Assembly (NCBI RefSeq): GCF_022581195.2
Contig: NC_061461.1
Span: forward strand, 558,001 to 622,000
Direction of reading: 5' to 3'
Length of the DNA stretch: 64,000 nt
Source: Helicoverpa zea
Lineage: Eukaryota; Arthropoda; Insecta; Lepidoptera; Noctuidae
Shown: positions 58,261 through 64,000 of the stretch, in pieces
Layout of the letters: the number at the start of each line of letters is the position of its first letter
Position numbering within the stretch: the first letter of the stretch is position 1
Notes under the pieces: model-generated
Databases searched by the model: none
The model's input: only the letters and a program-made list of their open reading frames with translations
What the model was told of the DNA's origin: nothing
Translations under genes and position numbers: made by a program

Positions 58261-59773
58261 TATAATAATAAAATCTTAGACTCGCAATGCACTTTCAGTG
58301 TGATGCATGTTTGTTATTGGATGAGATGAATGGATATTCATGTTTATGAGAGGTATAGCTTATATTATGTCAGAACAACATATGTAGACTTTTTAAGAAT
58401 GTGGGGAAGTTCATAATTTCTTCGGGACGTGGGTACCGCTTCCCATGGGAACTACTGCCCGCACCGGGATAAAATATACCCTATGTTACTCGTAGATAAT
58501 GTAGCTTTCTAATGGTGAAAGAATTATAAAAATGTCCCTGATGATGCGCTGATATTTCTTGTAGTGTTTTTACAGTAGCAAAATACACAAGTTGTCATAT
58601 ATTTTTTTCTTGAAAGTAAGAACATACCATGACAAAGTGAAGTCTGTTTTCATTGATATTTTACCTACTACCAGTTTTATGGCACATCTGTTTCTGCATG
58701 ATTTTCTTCATCTATAATTTTAGGATATCATTTCTTTAAATTCAGTTTTTTGCTCAAGTTACTTATAAAAGCGTTATTTTCTATGTAAAGATAGATAATA
58801 GGCCGATAAACTTACAAAGTTCAACATTCAAATATGTGTCATTATTGCACCCGCTGTTGCAGAAACGTTAACAGAAATTATCGTTCATTGCTCATCCCCC
58901 GTAGGTGATAGCGTGATAATATATATCCTATATGTTGAACAGGCTCCCAGGTAATATTCATGCAAAATTTGATTTAAATCTATGCAGTACTTTTCGAGTT
59001 CAGTGAGACCAAACATACAGACAAACAGACAAACAGACAAACAGACAAAAATTCTAAAAACTATATATTTGGGTTCAGAATCGATAATAGATCACCCCCC
59101 AAGTATTCTTTTTAAAAAATATTCAATGTACAGTTTTGACTTTCCTATCATTTTATTATATGTATAGAAGACATCAACGCGTTACACCTTGCACCTTCGT
59201 ACAAAGTTATATGCGCTGAAACGGCTGCACCACTTAGCGTAAGGTGAACAATTCTTCACTTATGTATTATGTATTGTTTGTTCATCAGAGGCTTTAGTCA
59301 TAATTATGATAATATCTACCTCGTTAGAATAATTTGTATGATTCACTAAATACGAAATAGTTCAAGATTCGTTTTTCAGGAAACTATTTTAACGAGTTTT
59401 GTTTGGTGTGTGTAAGAAGCCCATTGTTCTATTTTAAACCATAAACTAAACACATCATATTTTCATTAATTTAACTATGTATTTCCGATCTTTAAATATT
59501 AATACAACATCTTTTTTCTTTTTTCGCCTAGCTCTAACGGTGATCGCAGATAACCACTTTTTGTTCAATTACAAAAACTATAAGTAGAAAAAGCTACTCA
59601 TTTTTAAATAGCAGACATTTATTGATTTATCTCAAAGATTAACATTTGACCTTACAGTCGTCCAGATTATTGACTCCGAGTCCTATATAGATAAAATTGT
59701 TATCTTTGTATCCTGACTTTAAATATGACCTTTTTTGATGGATCATGTTTTTGTGTTTTGTTCTATAATATAA

Positions 59774-60137
59774 CTAGCTTCCGCCCGCGGCTTCACACGC
59801 GTAGAGTTCAGTTATATCGCATTTCCAAAAGAATTCTTCAAAAGTCCGGGATAAAAACTATCCTATGTTCTTTCTCAAGGTCAAATCTATCTCTGTACCA
59901 AATTGTATTAAAATCAGTACAGTGGTTAAGACGTGTAAGCGTAACAGACAGACGGACAGACAGACAGAGTTACTTTCGCATTTACAGATACCGGCACGGA
60001 TATTGGGCTCTCGGCGGAAGAGTGGGGATCGCTTTGCGCACCCGTACGCATAAGGCAATAAGGCAGTAAATCGCTTCTGCGCAGGTGAAGGTCATGGCTC
60101 GATATCCGTGCCGATAACTGTATAATAATAGTAGGGA
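59774..60137 (-). mobile_element. Short non-autonomous Helitron (364 bp)
   Basis: On the minus strand it begins TCCCTACTATTATTATA at 60137 and ends in a CCGCGG...CGG region and CTAG at 59777-59774, followed by T. A (GTCT)n run and the conserved phrase AAAACTATCCTATGTTCTTT (plus strand) are typical of this small Helitron family. A MITE (59991-60113) sits inside it. Confidence 0.7.
59991..60113. mobile_element. 123-bp MITE nested in the small Helitron
   Basis: The left end CCGGCACGGATATTGGGCTC and the reverse complement of the right end (CGGCACGGATATCGAGCC) form inverted repeats of about 17 bases with two mismatches. TA lies on both sides. It interrupts the otherwise typical Helitron sequence between TTTCGCATTTACAG and the ATAATAATAG end. 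Confidence 0.65.
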
Positions 60138-60439
60138 TAATACACAATAGGCTTGTTCCATGATTAACTATTCTGGTTACCAGATTTATAAGCAAACATC
60201 TTTGATGGTCTTAATAATACAGTTTATTTTTCGTTCTAGCTTGCATTCTTACGTTTATTATTGCAAAGAGGTAAATATTTACTGAATGACATCCCTCAAC
60301 AGTTATTTACGCATTCGCACATATTAAACATCCGCAGAGCATTTTATTTGAATCATGTGAAGTTCTATAAACAAAGAGGAAACATTTTTTTGTTATTTGT
60401 ACCCAAAAGATTCTGAAACTATTGAACCTATTTGAAAAA

Positions 60440-60572
60440 ATATTTTACTTATTTTTGGGAAGGTTCAAGCTAGATTATCCCCGAATAATACTTATAGGCT
60501 ACATTTTGTCCGGGTACGGAAGAAGTTTCCAGGGGAAGCGGGTGAAACCGTGGGGAAACAGTTAGTAAAATA
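60440..60572 (+). mobile_element. Helitron 3'-region relic
   Basis: TAGGCTACATTTTGTCCGGG, GGGAAGCGGGTGAAACCG and CAGTTAGT match the plus-strand Helitron 3' subterminal region and an eroded CAGCTAGT end. Confidence 0.45.
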
Positions 60573-60582
60573 GTAAATGTAC

Positions 60583-60675
60583 CTGTAAACTTCATAATCT
60601 TCCATGTCGTTAAAGTGTGCAAAATAAATCGTTGAAGAGTCTCCATTCAAACTCTTGTGAAACACCAAACAAATC
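60583..60675 (-). CDS. Candidate internal exon of an unidentified minus-strand gene (93 nt)
   Basis: On the minus strand an acceptor TTGTTTTAATAG precedes 93 bases ending TTTACAG|GTACAT. Both splice sites are good, and the exon length is a multiple of three. In the single frame that stays open it encodes ICLVFHKSLNGDSSTIYFAH followed by FNDMEDYEVY, a normal-looking globular segment. No neighbouring exon was found, and it lies opposite the presumed intron of gene 3, so it would belong to a nested or separate gene. Family unknown. Confidence 0.35.
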
Positions 60676-61860
60676 CTATTAAAACAATTCAGTTCATTAA
60701 TCAAAGCATCCTGTCATTGTCACTTGCACGTGGGCATACCTCACACGCAAACACATGTGGCATATGTTGGCCCAACGCAACGGATGAATTGGAAAATTAG
60801 CTTTGGAGCTATTCGACCAAGTCATCACAAATACTTAGGTTTGTTTCTGATTCGGCATTTCTCCTTATACTACCAAAAAATATACAAGTTTGTGGTGTTT
60901 TTAGTTCAGCCGAAGACAGTTCCCAAAATGAAAATTAGTTTTTTTTAATTGTTGTAATTAATCGAGATATTTGTTAGCTATAGTTGATTAAAATCCGTTT
61001 ATCATTTTAATAGATCTTTTAAAAAACTGCTAAAGATATTCTAAAAGGGGTTTTATAATATTTTGTCTATAAGATTTTTCTTTATTTCCAACTTTCAAAG
61101 GAATCTGCTCCGACGCTCGCTATCAATCCAAAGTTGGTTCCAATATTGGAAGCATTCACAGCCAGCCTTATAGAATCCTTTTACTTTTCGTTATCGATGC
61201 TCACAACGAGCGCACGTTATTTAAGGCTCTCAATAGACTCTGATGAATGCTTATATGTAAGCCACTTGATAGATTCTAAGTATTTAGTTAAAGTTAGAAA
61301 TTATTGCTAAGCTTCGTTAGTAGGCATTCAAAGGGTTTATGTAGGACCTGTGTGGGTTGGTCTGACAATAGTCTGGTAATTTGTGTATGTGCACACTTTG
61401 TAATGATATGGCGTTATTCGACAAAGGAGGAATTGAAATACCTGCTAAGGATTTGAAACTGTTTTCATAACTGACTTTATACAATGGAAGTAATTTTGAA
61501 ACTAAGTTCTATAAGAGTACTAAGTACTAAACAGTCGGCTGACAGTTGGCCTGATGGTTGAATTCAATCAAAGTTTTTAGTCGGTCTGACACCGGCCAAA
61601 TACCTGACTTCCACACTGATTTATAAACCCGAATGTTTCTTCGGCCGTTTTAATAATCTACTTACCTATAGCTTACGGAAAACAACAATTCCTGGTCTTA
61701 GCAGCTAGTAGCATATTACTCCGCTTAATTGCACATAAACTTTATATAACGCAGTAAGAATTAAATGCAAAGGAAACTGACATTTAAGTTTAAAATCAAA
61801 CTTCCTCCGTATGCCACGCAACCGGATCGCCGAGAGCAATGAATCAAATTATAAAAATTA
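60676..61860. other. AT-rich non-coding DNA
   Basis: No assured gene. A 74-codon plus-strand frame at 60724-60948 has no splice or domain support. GC-richer patches at 61100-61210 may be repeat scraps. Confidence 0.3.
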
Positions 61861-61878
61861 TTATATTATTATTATTTA

Positions 61879-62600
61879 TTATTATTATTATCTTGTATGT
61901 CTCTACCAGACCTCGGGACTATAGAGTCCCGGATTTTTGGGAGGCGAACGTGGGGCCGAAGCCAACACGCTGAAGCCCTTTTGAGACAACTTTAATGAAA
62001 TGGTGACACAAAACCGACGATTATCCCTGTATACACTATAGAAATGTACCCAAGGACAATCCCCGGTTCTGTGCTAAACTATTGCTAACTATGGATGAAA
62101 ACTACTTGGGCTATTGTGATGGGATGCTAGTGGACTAGGAATGGGGAAACTACGGGAACTATGGCACCTGCCGATAACAATGTAATAAATACACGTAAAA
62201 ATGGCAGGTGGAGACTCGCCAACTCACTTACTGGGCTCCCGGGAATCAGTCGCTAAATCGCAACAAGGGGGCAACAGGTACATGAGCGGCTGAAGGGTGA
62301 GGATACCTCGGCGGACTTTAAACGCAGATCACGCGCTCCCTGTGGGTCCAGCATCACCGGCCCACTCGCCACTTACCACGAGGCACCTACCCTCCGAGTG
62401 GGCTGTTAACCCTGCTCTAGCGACTCCACTCTGACCGGCCGATGAAGGCAAGCCAAGAGGCGGGAGACCTATCCCCCGTCATGCTTCACTCCGGCAGGCC
62501 GGAGATGGGGGACAGTATACTCTCCCTGGAGCACTCGGATATATAGCCCCGCGGGGTCGCTACTCCCCGTCATCCGCCTCAGATGCCCTGCGGGGCTTAT
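61879..62600 (-). mobile_element. GC-rich retroelement unit 1 of a tandem pair, (TAA)n-tailed
   Basis: A unit of about 715 bases that is far more GC-rich than its surroundings. On the minus strand it runs from GCCCCGCAGGGCATCTGAGG to CCCGAGGTCTGG, then AGAGACATACAAGATAATAAT, ending in an AAT/TAA microsatellite like a retroposon tail. It contains a GGGACT-CTAT-AGTCCC hairpin. No long frame. Resembles a non-LTR element UTR or SINE-like unit; the family is not recognised. Confidence 0.6.
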
Positions 62601-63345
62601 TATTATTATAAATGTATGTCTCTTCCAGACCTCGGGACTATAGAGTCCCGGATTTTTGGGAGGCGAACGTGGGGCCGAAGCCAACACGCTGAAGCCCTTT
62701 TGAGACAACTTTAATGAAATGGCGACACAAAACCGACGATTATCCCCGTATACACTATAAAAATGTACCCAGGGACAATCCCCGGTTCTGTGCTAAACTA
62801 TTGCTAACTATGGAGGAAAACTACTTGGGCTATTGCGATGGGATGTTAGTGGACTAGGAATGGGAAGACTATGGGAACTATGGCACCTGCCGATAACAAT
62901 GTTTGCACACGTAAAAATGGCAGGTGGAGACTCGCCAACTCACTTACTGGGCCCCCGGGAATCAGTCACTGAATAGCAACAAGAGGGCAACAGGTACATG
63001 AGCGGCTGAAGGGTGAGGATACCTCGGCGGACTTTAAACGCAGATCACGCGCTCCCTGTGGGTCCAGCATCACCGGCCCACTCGCCACTTACCACGAGGC
63101 ACCTACCCTCCGAGTGGGCTGTTAACCCTGCTCTAGCGACTCCACTCTGACCGGCCGATGAAGGCAAGCCAAGAGGCGGGAGACCTATCCCCCGTCATGC
63201 TTCACTCCGGCAGGCCGGAGATGGGGGACAGTATACTCTCCCTGGAGCACTCGGATATATAGCCCCGCGGGGTCGCTACTCCCCGTCATCCGCCTCAGAT
63301 GCCCTGCGGGGCTTTATTATTATTATTATTATTTTTTTATAGATA
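62601..63345 (-). mobile_element. GC-rich retroelement unit 2 of a tandem pair
   Basis: Direct repeat of unit 1 at about 725-base spacing with few differences, joined through a short TTATTATTATA linker and flanked by TTATTATTATTATTA at 63314-63333. A 79-codon frame at 62708-62469 crosses the junction and is an artefact. Confidence 0.6.
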
Positions 63346-63475
63346 ACTGAACTACTGCATTTACTGTATCATGATCATCTATCTATGAGCGTTTGTACAG
63401 TCGCGGACTTTTATGTTGGAACCACCTTCATATCTTTTTAATTTTGTAGTAAAATAGGCAGCAATTATTACAGGA

Positions 63476-63520
63476 CTAGCTTCTGCCCGCGACTTCGTAC
63501 GCGGATCCTGTCCCTTATGC
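63476..63520 (-). mobile_element. Helitron 3' end on the minus strand
   Basis: CTAGCTTCTGCCCGCGACTT then CGTACGCGGATCC is a clear reverse-strand Helitron end (CTAG, hairpin sequence). The matching TC end was not found. Confidence 0.5.
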
Positions 63521-63837
63521 CAGCGACTACGGGGTCAGCAAAATCAAAGATCTGAATAGTCTGATATTGAATTTTAAAGGCCCGTTGACTTGAAAACAAC
63601 GGAATACGCATAACCATTAGAAACGTTCCATATATTAAATTTTTGTACTTTAACGGCAAAAGCACAGCAGACTAAACAAAACGCTGAGAACTGAACCGCA
63701 ATAGACGTGACCATAGGGATAAAAGTAGTGATTCTAATTATTTTAGTCCGCATTTAAGTTGTGTGTGGCAAAAATATTACACGTATTATTACGTAAAAAA
63801 ATATTAAATAGATGACAAAGTCGTGGTGACTTAGGGG

Positions 63838-64000
63838 AAGTCGTGGTGGTTTAGTGGGTAGAGAACCAATCTCTCAAGTATGAGCGTGCGTCTTTGATTC
63901 CAGGTCTGGCAAGTGCCTGCTAATGCAACTTTTCTAAGTTCGTATGTACTTTCTACGTATATTTTGGATACCAATGACCGTTATTTGGAGGGGATGTTAA
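63838..64000 (+). mobile_element. SINE, plus strand, running off the window
   Basis: Begins AAGTCGTGGTGGTTTAGTGG (A box), has a decayed B box (TTTGATTCCAGG) and continues through GCAACTTTTCTAAGTTCGTA and GGATACCAATGACCGTTATT to the edge. Same family as 5249-5631. Confidence 0.75.

Larger units (their letters stand above)
52192..59168 (-). mobile_element. Helitron copy B (3,489 bp), split by Helitron copy C
   Basis: Copy B lies on the minus strand. Its CTAG end is at 52195-52192 (next base T on that strand) and its TC start at 59168-59167. The parts 59168-58261 (908 bp) and 54772-52192 (2,581 bp) join to a full element collinear with copy A. Copy C interrupts it in the opposite orientation at an oligo-T/ATAATAATAAAAT stretch. 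B and C share changes absent from A (GPGAIGR against GPGTIGR in a marker frame; two GAATAT units against three), so they are sister copies. It carries no transposase. Confidence 0.85.

Noticed and set aside
62469..62708. 79-codon minus-strand frame
   Set aside because: It runs across the junction of two tandem repeat units and the TTA linker, so it cannot be an ancestral gene.
1..64000. CRISPR arrays, bacterial operons or phage genes
   Set aside because: No direct-repeat/spacer pattern, ribosome-binding sites or dense coding; the window is plainly insect nuclear DNA.

Overview
This window is eukaryotic, AT-rich, intron-bearing DNA from an insect, almost certainly a lepidopteran (moth or butterfly). 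Three things point there: Helitron ends that begin TCTATAC or TCCCTAC and end in a GC hairpin plus CAGCTAG|T; tRNA-headed SINEs of a kind familiar from moth genomes; and the recurrent GC-rich motif GGCCAAGTGCGAGTCGGACT. No bacterial-type gene, operon, rRNA or CRISPR was seen. Most of the 64 kb is intron, intergenic DNA and transposable-element debris.

Left end (1-7.2 kb): two convergent genes. Gene 1 (+) has a TATA-box promoter, a 5'UTR exon and two coding exons (590-659 and 2175-2881). They encode a predicted secreted, charged, Tyr-rich protein of about 258 residues. Gene 2 (-) shows its last three coding exons (7225-7077, 5825-5694, 4368-4131): a transmembrane segment, a cytoplasmic tail and the stop codon. 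Its extracellular part must lie upstream; possible small exons are at about 20.97-21.02 and 34.84-34.91 kb.

7.2-35 kb: a long non-coding stretch holding Helitron copy A (9614-13104), SINEs, LINE 3' ends, the C-terminal coding region of a LINE (19.5-20.4 kb), a tRNA-Ala(AGC) gene (22469-22541), a 12-bp-unit minisatellite interrupted by a MITE (23.6-24.3 kb), and weak hints of a plus-strand gene made of tiny exons (30.57, 32.96, 34.46 kb).

35-50 kb: a MITE, a cluster of ATCGAT-type motifs (39.5-40.1 kb), two different LINE C-terminal fragments lying tail-to-tail (41.46-42.49 kb), and a nested tandem complex at 44.0-49.5 kb. That complex is a 2,365-bp duplication, each copy carrying a foldback element, followed by a 370-bp duplication with (GACA)n.

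50-64 kb: gene 3 (+) starts at 51174 with a signal-peptide exon and a perfect donor; its next exon was not found. Its apparent first intron contains the most striking structure: a 3.49-kb Helitron (copy B, -) interrupted by a second, near-identical full-length Helitron (copy C, +) in the opposite orientation. This makes 2.58-kb inverted-repeat arms around a 908-bp spacer. Further right are a Helitron with a MITE nested in it, a possible minus-strand exon (60583-60675), a tandem pair of GC-rich retroelement units (61.88-63.32 kb) and a SINE running off the edge.

The genes do not form a pathway that can be read from sequence. The coherent story is mobile-element biology: recent Helitron movement, including insertion into a copy of itself, on top of older SINE, LINE, MITE and foldback layers.
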